Both the position numbers and the translations under genes were made by a program. Under the pieces are notes generated by a model, which was not told where the DNA came from, searched no databases, and saw only the letters and a program-made list of their open reading frames with translations. A stretch of 64,000 bases of DNA, taken from NCBI RefSeq assembly GCF_000340215.1, contig NW_006921533.1, forward strand, positions 5,048,979 through 5,112,978, written 5' to 3'. Within the stretch, counting starts at the first letter, position 1. Every line of letters starts with the position of its first letter. Source of the DNA: Pseudocercospora fijiensis CIRAD86 (taxonomy: Eukaryota; Ascomycota; Dothideomycetes; Mycosphaerellales; Mycosphaerellaceae). Positions 55,400 through 64,000 of the stretch are shown piece by piece.

Positions 55400-57740
55400 T
55401 AGGCTATTTAATCGCCGCTTAGTCTCAACGTCGGTCTACGTTAGCAGGTCGCCTTCGTCGTAGTTGCAGGCGCGGCTCGGCAGAGATAATATCCTTGTTG
55501 GACTCCACCTATAGGTAATATCGCCGCTCTTACTCGTATCGGTAGCTCGCCTGTAATAGCTAACAATGTTGGCGTATAGATTACTAGTCTTCTTTAATGT
55601 AGAGTCGGAGGTAAGAAGGCGCTTGTCGAAGACTCGTTGTAGTGGCTTATCGATAGACTGTAGCTCAACGTCTGTCCACTTAGTCTTGCTATTGTTGTTA
55701 AAGACAATACGGAAGGCCTCACTGCACTTCAATCGATAAGTGCGCGCCTTGTTACAAGCACTCTCTGCCTTACGGAGAATCTTCTAGTATCCATTTGTGG
55801 CTATATCCTTATCTTGCTAAGTGAGTTATAAGCGCAACTCGTTAGCCTCGATAGCACCTGCTCGAATAAGCCGGTTAGGCTGTTCCTTCTAACGTTTCTT
55901 TGCTCGTTCGACAGTGCTCGTAGACTGGTATTTACGCTTGTATTCCTTACCTTTGCAGATAGCCGCGTCAACTGATATATTATACGCCTCTTCTACTGCT
56001 TTTATAGGTAACGAGGAAAACGGGTTAAATAGGTGGAATGATAGTAATAATAGTAATATACCCTGCGGGACTGGGTTTGGATGAGAGCGTCGGAAGTCCT
56101 TGCGAGCTTGTATAGCAATGCGAGACGCCTTGATCGTGCGAGGGCTAGTAGTAGTATGTAGGAGCTATTACGGCAATTCGGGGGTCGGTGTTCGCTAAGG
56201 TAGTGACGATAGCATGCCTTGAGCAATTAGGTTCTCGAGTTCCTCAAGGTGGTGGCGACTATTGGCGCGAGACTAGCCTTCTGGATCGACAATAGTGGGC
56301 TCTGTAGAACGTTGTTGCTTAACCGACGCGATATGCTCCTACTAAGCGATTTCCGCTATTGCTAGCGATTCCTCGTGTCGGGCCTCTTCCTACACTAATT
56401 CGCTCTCGATTGCTTGCCAGTTCCAGTTGCGGTCAGTAGCTCTATACTGATCTCGAATATGCTTGCAAGGGACCTCCCTATTGATTGGGAATATGCCTGT
56501 CTTTCGAAATGCTGACCTAATATTGTGAGAGGTGAATGTCTTGGCCCGAATAGCTGAGAGCGCCTCTACAAACTCGGGTATTCCAAACTCGCCAATGCTA
56601 TAGTGTGTAGCCTGTAACACCGCTTGCCTATGCCTTAACTTATACGCCTGGAATAGGATTACATCCAAAGGCTGCATAAAGTGTGAAGTATGCGGTTGTA
56701 GGCCCCATAATTGAATCTTATGCCGCTTTGCAAAGGCTGCAAACTCCTTAAAGCAATGGGAGCCGTAATTGTCGCATAATAGCACCCTCCACTCGTTTGG
56801 ATGTTTAGGCCTCGTCTTTCGCTTAAACCAGCGGATGTAATGCATTGCAGTGTCGTCGGTTATGTATCCAGACTCGTTAACAGTGATCAAGAAGTTGTCC
56901 TTGCCTAATAACGAGAGTGTAGTTAGCAGGTGTCGTTGCTTCGGAAGCGGACTCGGACTCGGAAGTGGCAATAGCAGCAGCAATGGACTCACCTTCCTTC
57001 GGCACCCACCGTTCTTAGACCATTACACCTTTAACGATTAACTGATAGTCCACCACCTTACTAAACGCGTTCACGGTCTCGACGACAGTTACATGCGTAC
57101 GGTTGCTGTCACACTCAGTCTAGGCGCGCCGCTTCGTGTCCATTGTAACGACATACTCGTTGCCACCAATTCCAACCCGGAAGCCAGTTTTATCGAAATT
57201 CCACACGTTCCGCGGCTTCACATCTAGTCGCCTTATCATCGCCTCAAACCGGTCAAACTAGCTCCTTATCGCAGAAGGGTCGTAAGCTTCCTTCCGCTGC
57301 ACCTCAATCGGTTTAGACTTAACCTTGCTAAGTCCATGGCGCTTCAGAAAGCGGTCCGCCTAGTCTACACCAAATGGCGGTATTGTATCCTTCGATACAC
57401 CTTCTAGCAGCAGGCTTACCAGCATATCCATCGCTACAACGGTGATCAGCGGCACCGGCAAGAACATGCCCATTTCGTCCCTCTCTCGACAATAATCCGC
57501 CAGCGCCATCTCTTGAGACTCGTCCAATTTGGTGTTAGTTAATGGACGGCTGAATAGCGACCCACGGCCTCTCAACCGCCAATAGATGCGAGAATATAGG
57601 CGAGTTGCTTTCTCACTCTTACAGAGCGCTCGAATGCTGACCTTCTTGTCCGATTTAGCTGCCAATTCGTGGTACCTCGAAACGACGCGCTCCACCACCC
57701 TTTCTGCCCTCTCCGCCTCGGTCAACCGCTCAGCTCGCAC
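55400..57740 (-). pseudogene. pogo-type transposase with CENP-B HTH and DDE domain, few stops
   Basis: The N-terminal part (57360-57740) carries a Pipsqueak/CENPB helix-turn-helix: ELAAKSDKKVSIRALCKSEK and SQEMALADYCRERDEMGMF. A TAG at 57360 probably replaces Trp before ADRFLKRHGL. Then NVWNFDKTGFRVGIGG (first catalytic Asp present), a TAG for Trp in the 'KRR-x-TE' strip, and HVTVVETVNAF. An intron, 56905-56992 (88 nt, GTGAGT donor, GCTAAC branch, TAG acceptor), joins VPKEG to KDNFLITVNESGY. The DDE end follows: LLCDNYGSHCF (second Asp) and LQPHTSHFMQPLDV (third). A long C-terminal extension (to about 55400) contains further stops. All stops seen are consistent with RIP-type transitions. Confidence 0.85.
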
Positions 57741-58000
57741 CCTCTTTACGTTTTTGCCCTTATTACGCCCTATACCGAGTTTTGTATACGATCCGTACAG
57801 TGGAACATAAGAAACAGGAGGACTACACGCTTTAGAATGAGGTGGACGCGCCTGCTAAGGATTACATAAGAAATGGCGACAGTGAGGTCCTACAGCCACC
57901 ACACAGTAGCACACACTCGGATAAACTGGCCAATATGATGCCTCGACTCGCGGTTCAATACTGTATACACCTGGATATCTATATGGGACTGGAACCTACC

Positions 58001-58101
58001 ACTATGTCGAGTTTTACGTGTGGCCTACTAAGAAAAAGCGATTTTACGTATGGCCGGAACCCCCGCGAACAGCGGGGTGGAGTGTGTGACGAAACCCCGG
58101 A
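58001..58101 (-). repeat. Right compound TIR of the second pogo-like element
   Basis: This is the mirror of the left arm. The two GGCCAYACGTAAAA copies are at 58012-58025 and 58042-58055 (reverse). The hairpin here is CCCCGC-GAACA-GCGGGG (58061-58077): different bases from the left arm, same pairing. Confidence 0.9.
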
Positions 58102-58103
58102 TA

Positions 58104-59236
58104 GCGAGGCGTTATGGAGCATGCAAAGGAAACCTGGATACCCATACGAAATGCGGTCTTTTGCCTGAAGTCGAAAAGCGCTGCTACTCTCTTTACAAGT
58201 GAAGTCTTCGTGGCATCAGCCCGGAGAGCATATGCCCAGGCAAATTGCTTTATCACAATTTGAACGATGGCTCATACCGAGTTCTGACCGAGACTGCGGT
58301 CCTGCCGGCCGCGCGTTGCAGCCTTTTTGAGATCATGCCGTCAGATTAAGCCACAACATTTGGGGGCTTTGGCTTCGTTTGGAAGTTGTGTTTCCACACT
58401 GCGACACTGCGACACCCCGAACCTCGTGTTTTCCAATGACAGCTCACGTGTCGTCCACGACCTTGCTGGCGATCATTGTCCACCAAAGCATCTATAGTTC
58501 ACTGCCAAGGCCTCTCTGGTGTCTCAGATGTGGGCACCGACAAGCGAGCCAATATACTCGATGCAAGTCCATCTTGGCATCTTGAAAATCCTAGTCACGA
58601 CCAACGGATGCCGTAAAGATCGCCCCAAATACATTGAGCATTCTCGATGCGCTGTCTTGGCCGGTCCGAAATTTGGACATGCAACCGCCTTCAGACGACG
58701 GTGCATTTCGGAACCGAAGCTGAAACATGGGAATTCGACTGGAAACTGTCAGTCCAAATGACTTTCATACAGACCACCCACCTCGAAGGGACAGAACAAG
58801 GTACTTGCAACGAAGCCACGCTCCTTCAAAGATTGCTGTCTCACGAGGAAACGGCGAGCCCAATTCGCAGGACTTGGGGAGGGCTGGAAATTGGGAGCCG
58901 GTTCCGCATCTGTGAAGTGTGTCGATGGAAGAAGTCGCTCCACAATTGTAAGCGATACTCACTTGACGCCAACGTCTCTACGCCTCATCAAGATGCGGCA
59001 GATCTAGCATATGTCAGTGTCTGAGCGTTTTCGCAGGTACACATGGCAAATATATGGACTCATGTCCCTACCTCTCTCTATTGTTTGCACATCACAGTCA
59101 TCGAGTTCACTTCCCGTCTTTCACTCAGCTTCACAGCCCGTCGACCGGTGCTCACATTCATTATTCGTGACAGCGTCATTCTTTACAACGAACCAACCAC
59201 TTGCAATATTTCCGCAACTCAAACCGTACAGTCACG
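58104..59236. other. Upstream region of the LPMO gene; no supported gene
   Basis: About 1.1 kb of normal composition between the pogo-like element and the LPMO start. Short frames overlap on both strands without domain signals. A CT-rich segment occurs about 100-170 bases before the ATG (59070-59140), as in fungal promoters. Confidence 0.45.
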
Positions 59237-60089
59237 ATGCCTTCTTACAGCAAGATTGTTGCGCTCGCCGCAGTCGCCGCTCCATCCCTCGTTTCTGCCC
59301 ACGGCTACGTCTCTGGCGTTGTCTCCAACGGCGAGTGGCACTCTGGTACTTCACCAGAATGGACCTACCAGTCATCTAAGCCAGCAACGGCAGGCTGGTA
59401 CGCCAACAACCAGGACAACGGATTCGTCGAGCCAAACTCGTACGGCGATGCCGACATCATCTGCCACAAGGGCGCTACCCCCGGTCAAGGCTCCATCCCA
59501 GTGACGGCAGGCAAATCAATCGACATTCAGTGGAACACCTGGCCAGACAGCCACCATGGACCGGTCATCACTTACCTTGCCAGCTGCGGCGGTGACTGCA
59601 GCTCCGTCACCAAGGCAAACCTCAAGTTCTTCAAGATCGACGCTGGTGGTCTTAACGATGGAAGCGCTGCTCCAGGTAGCTGGGCTTCCGATGACCTCCT
59701 CGCCAATAACGTCACCTCCACCGTGACCATTCCTGCGGACATCGCTGATGGCAACTACGTCCTCCGTCACGAGATCATTGCCCTGCACTCCGCAGGTCAG
59801 GAGAATGGTGCACAGAACTACCCACAGTGTAAGACTTGATCCACCCACCTACCTTACTTGGTGAATTCACTCTAACGTAGCTCCAGGCCTGAACGTCGAA
59901 GTTTCCGGTGGTGGCAGCGCCACTCCAGAGGGTACCGCAGGCACTGCTCTCTACAAGAGTGATGATGCTGGAATTCTCATCGACATCTACCAGAGCTTGA
60001 GCAGCTATGAGATCCCAGGTCCAGCTCTCTACGGAAGCAGCAGCAACAGCTCGAAGGTCAAACGCACTCCTGTGCAGTTCCGCGCATAA
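59237..60089 (+). CDS. AA9 lytic polysaccharide monooxygenase (GH61)
   Basis: This secreted copper enzyme oxidatively cleaves cellulose or related glucans. Two exons (59237-59828 and 59887-60089; 58-nt intron) give 264 residues. Residues 1-21 are a signal peptide ending LVSA, so the mature protein starts with His22 (HGYVSGV), the copper histidine-brace residue. The second copper His is in [10 protein letters not shown] and the axial Tyr in QNYPQC. The downstream acceptor CTCCAG restores [13 protein letters not shown] with the conserved Cys; an earlier TAG acceptor would lose it. There is no CBM1 module; a short Ser-rich tail ends KRTPVQFRA. It is convergent with the aldo-keto reductase, 129 bp apart. 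Confidence 0.93.
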
Positions 60090-60218
60090 GCGAGTATCAC
60101 ATCAGGTAAAGAGGTGGAAAGTTGGAGCATGTCACTGGTTGATGTGGTTGAATTGTTCGTTTCGTGTTTTCTTGTAGATAGATGAAATTCAAGGCAGCAC
60201 AATTTCGATTCGCCTTCC

Positions 60219-61211
60219 CTATACTTTCAACCATTTCTCAAATTGCGCTGGATAGCGTGCACCTTTGACCTCTGCTTTGCTAAGGACCTCGTTGATTTCA
60301 TTCATCTCATCTGGAGTGAGCGCTACCACTTTCACATTCTCCTCGATCCTTGCCGGATTGCTTGTTCCTGGAATGGGGATTGCTGTCGCACCGATCGATG
60401 CTGTTTGTCGAATGACCCAAGCCATCGCGATCTGCCCTGGTGTGCAGCCTTTCTTCTTAGCAATGTGCTCCACTTCCTCCACAATCTTCAAATTTGCATC
60501 GATGTTCTCAGGTAGAAATCGAGGCATCATTCTTCGGCGGTCCTTCTCAGGAAGATCATCCAGTTTCCGTATCTGTCCGGTAAGAAAGCCTCGTCCGAGT
60601 GGGCAGTATGCAACGATAGGGATGTTGAATTCCTTGCAAGCTTCCGCAACACCATCTGTAAATATGCTGGTTTCAAACAAAGAGATTTCCATTTCGACGG
60701 CAGAAATTGTATGCACAGCGGCGGCTTTCCGGATGCTAGCCGGACTGCATTCAGTCAAGCCGATGCCTCCAATCTTGCCAGCTTTGACGTATTCAGCGAT
60801 AGCTCCGACCGTCTCTTCGACTGGCACATTGGGGTCCAGACGAGCGGCTTGAAAAACATCGATCTTGAACTTGCCATCCGCTACTTCCAAGCATTTATCG
60901 ATGGCCTGGTGGACGCCTTTTCGGTCGGCATTCGCAGAATTTGATTGCATATCGAAGCAGGCTTTGATGGAAATGACGACTTTGTCAGCATCCTCTGGAT
61001 ATTTTTCGAAGTACTCCTTGAAGAAGTGTAAGCTGTTCCAATCCGGTGTGCCATAGTTCCAGCCTCCATTCCAGAAGTTGGCACCATGCTTGAGTGCTTC
61101 CTTAAGGACTGCGAAACCTTGTTCTTTTGGGATCGGGGTGGAGTAATTTGTTAATGGTATGCATCCATAGCCGATGGCGCCAACTGGCTTTCCTGCGACG
61201 GTGAGAGGCAT
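60219..61211 (-). CDS. Aldo-keto reductase, pyridoxal reductase-like (AKR8 type)
   Basis: This NADPH-dependent oxidoreductase has 330 residues in a single exon. The start MPLTVAGKPVGAIGYGCIPL begins the (beta/alpha)8 barrel. Active-site region: NFWNGGWNYGTPDWNSLH has the catalytic Tyr and the Asn that replaces Asp, as in fission-yeast Plr1. VVISIKACF holds the Lys, and DVFQAARLDPN stands where other AKRs have the catalytic His, again as in the Plr1 branch. KAGKIGGIGLTECSPASIR and PIVAYCPLGRGFLTG follow, with the cofactor-binding end TAIPIPGTSNPARIEENV. The best-known member reduces pyridoxal to pyridoxine; a different small-carbonyl substrate is possible. Confidence 0.9.
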   Translation of the reverse strand: MPLTVAGKPVGAIGYGCIPLTNYSTPIPKEQGFAVLKEALKHGANFWNGGWNYGTPDWNSLHFFKEYFEKYPEDADKVVISIKACFDMQSNSANADRKGVHQAIDKCLEVADGKFKIDVFQAARLDPNVPVEETVGAIAEYVKAGKIGGIGLTECSPASIRKAAAVHTISAVEMEISLFETSIFTDGVAEACKEFNIPIVAYCPLGRGFLTGQIRKLDDLPEKDRRRMMPRFLPENIDANLKIVEEVEHIAKKKGCTPGQIAMAWVIRQTASIGATAIPIPGTSNPARIEENVKVVALTPDEMNEINEVLSKAEVKGARYPAQFEKWLKV

Positions 61212-61490
61212 GCTGCTGAAATCAGGTCTGAGATGGATCCTTTTGAATAATGAGTGCTACTTCCATTGTTGCTGTCTGTCGCAGCCGCTGTGGACTTTTA
61301 TGCCATTGAAACTCCCTTCCGGCACGGCATTGCGGACATAATAGGGGCAAAGGAGAAAAGTTCAGACTTATCAGGCTGGAGCCTGTCCAGGAACTAGGAA
61401 GTGTTGTGGACCGCGGGCGCGTTCCAAGAGTAGCAGCGCAGAGGTTATCCACGTTCGAAAATTTTCGGCTTGGCGTTGCTTAAAAAAAGC
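61212..61490. other. Promoter region of the aldo-keto reductase
   Basis: Normal composition up to about 61500, where the sequence becomes AT-rich. No recognisable site beyond position. Confidence 0.4.
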
Positions 61491-61811
61491 CGGCGGTGAG
61501 TACCTCCCTAACCTAGGCTACCCCGGATTTCCTAGGTACGGTGTACACTCTATATACGAACTTAAATTCCAACCCGGCATCTAATCATTTGAATTGGTTT
61601 GCTGTTTGACGAGTGTCCTTATACACTTTATTAAGGGCCTGAAATTTTCGGGAGCAGGGGTGTCCGGCTACTATATAGCGTTGTAATCCTCCGGCGGCAG
61701 ACTATTTAATACTTTGGACCTCGCTATAATAATAGCACAGTTCAAGATATTAATTTTAAAATATTTTACGATCCCTTTTTTTTACTTTTTAGGAAAGGGG
61801 TTTTTTTCGAA

Positions 61812-61816
<5 letters not shown>

Positions 61817-61852
<36 letters not shown>
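61817..61852. repeat. (TA)n microsatellite
   Basis: An uninterrupted TA dinucleotide run of about 18 units in AT-rich degraded DNA. Confidence 0.9.
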
Positions 61853-61855
<3 letters not shown>

Positions 61856-62187
61856 AGATAGTATATATAGTAAAGAGTATATATAAACGTATATATAGAA
61901 AGTAAATATACTAGTTATAGGTATATATTTATAATGCTAGTATACAATATATTATAAGAGTATTAGGATAGATTAGGCTAATATTAGTAGAAACTATACC
62001 GTTATTACCGGACAACTTAGTCCGTTATATAACCTAGATATATTCGAAAATTAAAGAAATACATACGTTTACTTAAATTATAGAATTAGAGCCGCGCGAG
62101 TTAGTATAATAGTCTAGCAACCTGTTAAGTTACTTAGATAGGAACTCGATAATAGAATTTCCTCTTAGTAGTTACAGTCTATTCTAA

Positions 62188-62251
62188 ACGCCGTCTAAGT
62201 ATAAAACTATATATAGTAGATTAATATATAAAGTACTCCTCCTCCTCGAAA
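62188..62251 (+). repeat. Direct repeat copy 1 (about 64 bp)
   Basis: Begins ACGCCGTCTAAG and ends CCTCCTCGAAA; repeated at 62299-62362 with one T/C difference, 111 bp apart start to start. Confidence 0.85.
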
Positions 62252-62298
62252 GTTAAAACCTAACTCCGATATAGTAGTACTACTACCTCCTATCCTAG

Positions 62299-62362
62299 AC
62301 GCCGTCTAAGCATAAAACTATATATAGTAGATTAATATATAAAGTACTCCTCCTCCTCGAAA
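62299..62362 (+). repeat. Direct repeat copy 2 (about 64 bp)
   Basis: Second copy of 62188-62251. The C in this copy versus T in copy 1 is in a CpA/TpA context, consistent with RIP. Confidence 0.85.
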
Positions 62363-62937
62363 CTAACTCGTAGACTTAGCGAAAATTATATATCTAGTAT
62401 AAAAAAAAGTCGATATACCTACTAGACGCCCTAGAGCCTTACTATCGCCCCCCCCCCCGATTAGGCTAATACTTAGTACCCTATAGGCTATTATATTAGG
62501 GCGCCCCTAGACTAGATAGCTACAGAATACGGAGTATCCTATATATATCTCGATAAATACTAATCCGATTTTAATAAAAATTATACTATTAGAACCGCGC
62601 GGGTCGGTTCTATAGAACGTAAAACTTTTATATAAATCGACGACCTTCGAATTTAGTATTAGTAGGTATTAGCTAGTATTAGCTCTAACTTAATTCTTAA
62701 CTATTAATAATTCTATTTCTCCTAGCTATACTACTTAATATAGTCCCTACTATATAAAGGCATAGGCTTCCGACAAAGTGAGACACTCTTCTTCTCTTTC
62801 TATATTCTATATAACTATACCGGTACGGTATAGGGCAGTAGAGCCGCTAAAATATAGGACCCTCGGCATCTTATATAAGGCTTAGTAAGCCTAAGGACGG
62901 AAATAGTAGCGAACAATTAGAAACGAAGGGAAGACAG

Positions 62938-63133
62938 TATAAGAAGGGTATGTTAGCAGGTAGATAGGGTAGTAGTAGGTACAAGTAGTATTCGATAAGG
63001 AGCTAGGAGGAGAGGGAGGAAGGTAGGAGAGTTAGCCTAACGCCAAGCGCCAAGCCCTGCCTAAGGCATTAAGACCCTAGCTTTACTCGGCCTAGTTACA
63101 TGCTAATTACATATAGCCTCTTTAGCCCTAACA
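62938..63133 (-). repeat. 3' LTR of the second gypsy copy
   Basis: A 196-bp LTR, one base shorter than the nested element's LTRs and with scattered differences, several of them not RIP-type, so it is a distinct older or divergent copy. Confidence 0.88.
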
Positions 63134-64000
63134 CACGCTTCCCTTCTAAAGGCCGCGCCCTCGTAGCCGGTCTTTGTCCTAGTCTCAACCTCTATTACTA
63201 CTAACTTAGCAGGTCTAATAAGCTGCTTAGCCCGCGCTAAATTAAATACTTAACTACCTAATTATATAACTATATCAAACCTTACCTCTAACAATATAAT
63301 GTATAACTCTAACTGCGCTATCTCTATATATAATAAACTATAAAGTAATATGTATCTATAAGAATTAAAGGCCTTCGACTAATTATAATACGAGCGCGTC
63401 TTCCCTGCTATAACAGGTAGACGTACGAGGTATTGCAGCACTGCCTCTGTTCTAAGTAATGTCGTATCGAGTTCTTTACGTCTACTCTTAAAAGACCTAG
63501 CAATATCCGCTTCTAAGGGTTTGTCCGTTTCCGAGGGTTATTGTTCTTATTGTTCGTAGTTTCGCTAGCCCTAATTAGCTAGGTTTAGCAGCCTTTAAGT
63601 GTCAATCTTATCTTATCTTTTTAAAAAAACACAGCTCGTCTAGTTTCTATAGGTAAAGGCTATTATAAGTGTAGTAGTAGAGGTTCGCCTCGCTTAAAGG
63701 GTTAGATAGATCGAGGAGTAACCTATTGTCCGTAAGATCGACCCCGGCTAGCTTAGCTCTATAGTTTTACCCTTAGTTAGTTAGTCTATTAGTCTACTTA
63801 ATCTTTTAAGCGGCTTAAAGTTTTGACTCGGCCTTAAAGTTTTAATTAAACCTTTAACAGGCTTAAAGCTTTAATTAAAGTTTTGATTAAAGATACCTTA
63901 GGCTCGTAGTATAGGTAAGGTTGTATCTATAGGCGCAGCGACAATAGCAAGTAATATTAATAATAGCGGCGCTAGTCGTCTTAGCGCTAACTTTACCTCG
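62938..64000 (-). mobile_element. Second copy of the gypsy element, opposite strand, cut by the window edge
   Basis: Positions 62938-63133 are a reverse-complement LTR closely matching 33469-33665. They are followed by the reverse complement of the element's 3' internal region (32590-33468) up to the window end, including the TTAATTAA-like cluster (63840-63895) and the purine tract. Only non-coding 3' sequence of this copy is inside the window; its pol genes would lie to the right. Confidence 0.9.

Larger units (their letters stand above)
54823..58101 (-). mobile_element. pogo-like DNA transposon with compound ~100-bp TIRs, lightly RIP-altered
   Basis: The ends read TA|TCCGGGGTT and the mirror AACCCCGGA|TA (54821-54822 and 58102-58103), so the element is 3,279 bp with a TA duplication. 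Inverted repeats extend about 105 bp inside (54823-54927 and 58001-58101). They contain two spaced copies of GGCCAYACGTAAAA and a short GC hairpin. The minus strand encodes a pogo-type transposase interrupted by only a few TAG codons, so this is the youngest DNA transposon in the window. Its TIRs are unrelated to those of the element at 11.7-15.0 kb. Confidence 0.92.
61490..62937. repeat. AT-rich RIP-degraded DNA of unknown origin
   Basis: TpA-rich DNA without a recognisable transposase frame. It contains a (TA)n microsatellite at 61817-61852, a direct duplication of about 64 bp (62188-62251 and 62299-62362, one C/T difference), and a run of C near 62449-62458. It may be a decayed element or LTR remnant. 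No gene is supported. Confidence 0.55.

Noticed and set aside
59829..59880. Earlier intron acceptor (TAG at 59878-59880) in the LPMO gene
   Set aside because: It is in frame but replaces the conserved Cys of NYPQC by Ser; the next acceptor, CTCCAG, restores it.
1..64000. CRISPR array, bacterial operon or phage features
   Set aside because: Introns, fungal domain families and RIP-altered transposons show a fungal nuclear genome; no regularly spaced repeat array was seen.

Overview
The window is eukaryotic DNA from a filamentous ascomycete (Pezizomycotina), most likely a dothideomycete. The evidence is: short spliceosomal introns of 47-88 nt with GTNNGT donors and CTAAC-like branch points, a Zn(II)2Cys6 regulator, an AA9 lytic polysaccharide monooxygenase, a fused PabA-PabB enzyme, and transposons damaged in the style of repeat-induced point mutation (RIP). 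The damaged blocks are rich in TpA, keep CpG, and carry TAG stops where Trp or Gln codons are expected. Species cannot be read from the sequence.

The layout alternates gene-rich, GC-balanced islands with RIP-degraded repeat islands. From left to right: a tiny Cys-rich protein (114-281, minus); gene-poor DNA; a piggyBac relic (about 2.7-5.8 kb); the Hsp110/Hsp88 chaperone gene (8408-11003); a complete RIP-degraded pogo/Fot-type element with 49-bp terminal inverted repeats and TA target sites (11738-15000). A gene island follows (15.4-24.2 kb): Zn2Cys6 regulator, methyltransferase-fold protein, Gly-rich orphan, SDR oxidoreductase and GH125 mannosidase. Next is a nested transposon (24671-35240): a Mutator-like element with 56-bp TIRs and a 9-bp target duplication, split by a chromodomain Ty3/gypsy retrotransposon with two 197-bp LTRs and a 5-bp duplication. 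After a hypothetical gene (35340-36374) comes a second MULE-like relic containing a 100-N assembly gap.

The second large island (40.4-54.8 kb) is mostly housekeeping: an LSH/DDM1-type SNF2 helicase, a pentapeptide-like repeat protein, aminodeoxychorismate synthase (folate), a possible membrane micropeptide, a small Cys-rich protein, the SNARE Sec22, an ASXH-like protein, Elongator subunit Elp5 and the tri-snRNP protein SNRNP27. Another pogo-like element, lightly damaged and with elaborate ~100-bp TIRs, lies at 54823-58101. An AA9 LPMO and an aldo-keto reductase follow, tail to tail. The right edge is AT-rich degraded repeat ending in a second, opposite-strand copy of the gypsy element that runs off the window.

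There is no operon logic here. The coherent theme is genome defence and its traces: five transposon families at different decay stages, a datable nesting order, and a chromatin remodeller of the family that silences such repeats. Gene models below were spliced by hand; exon sums were checked to be multiples of three.
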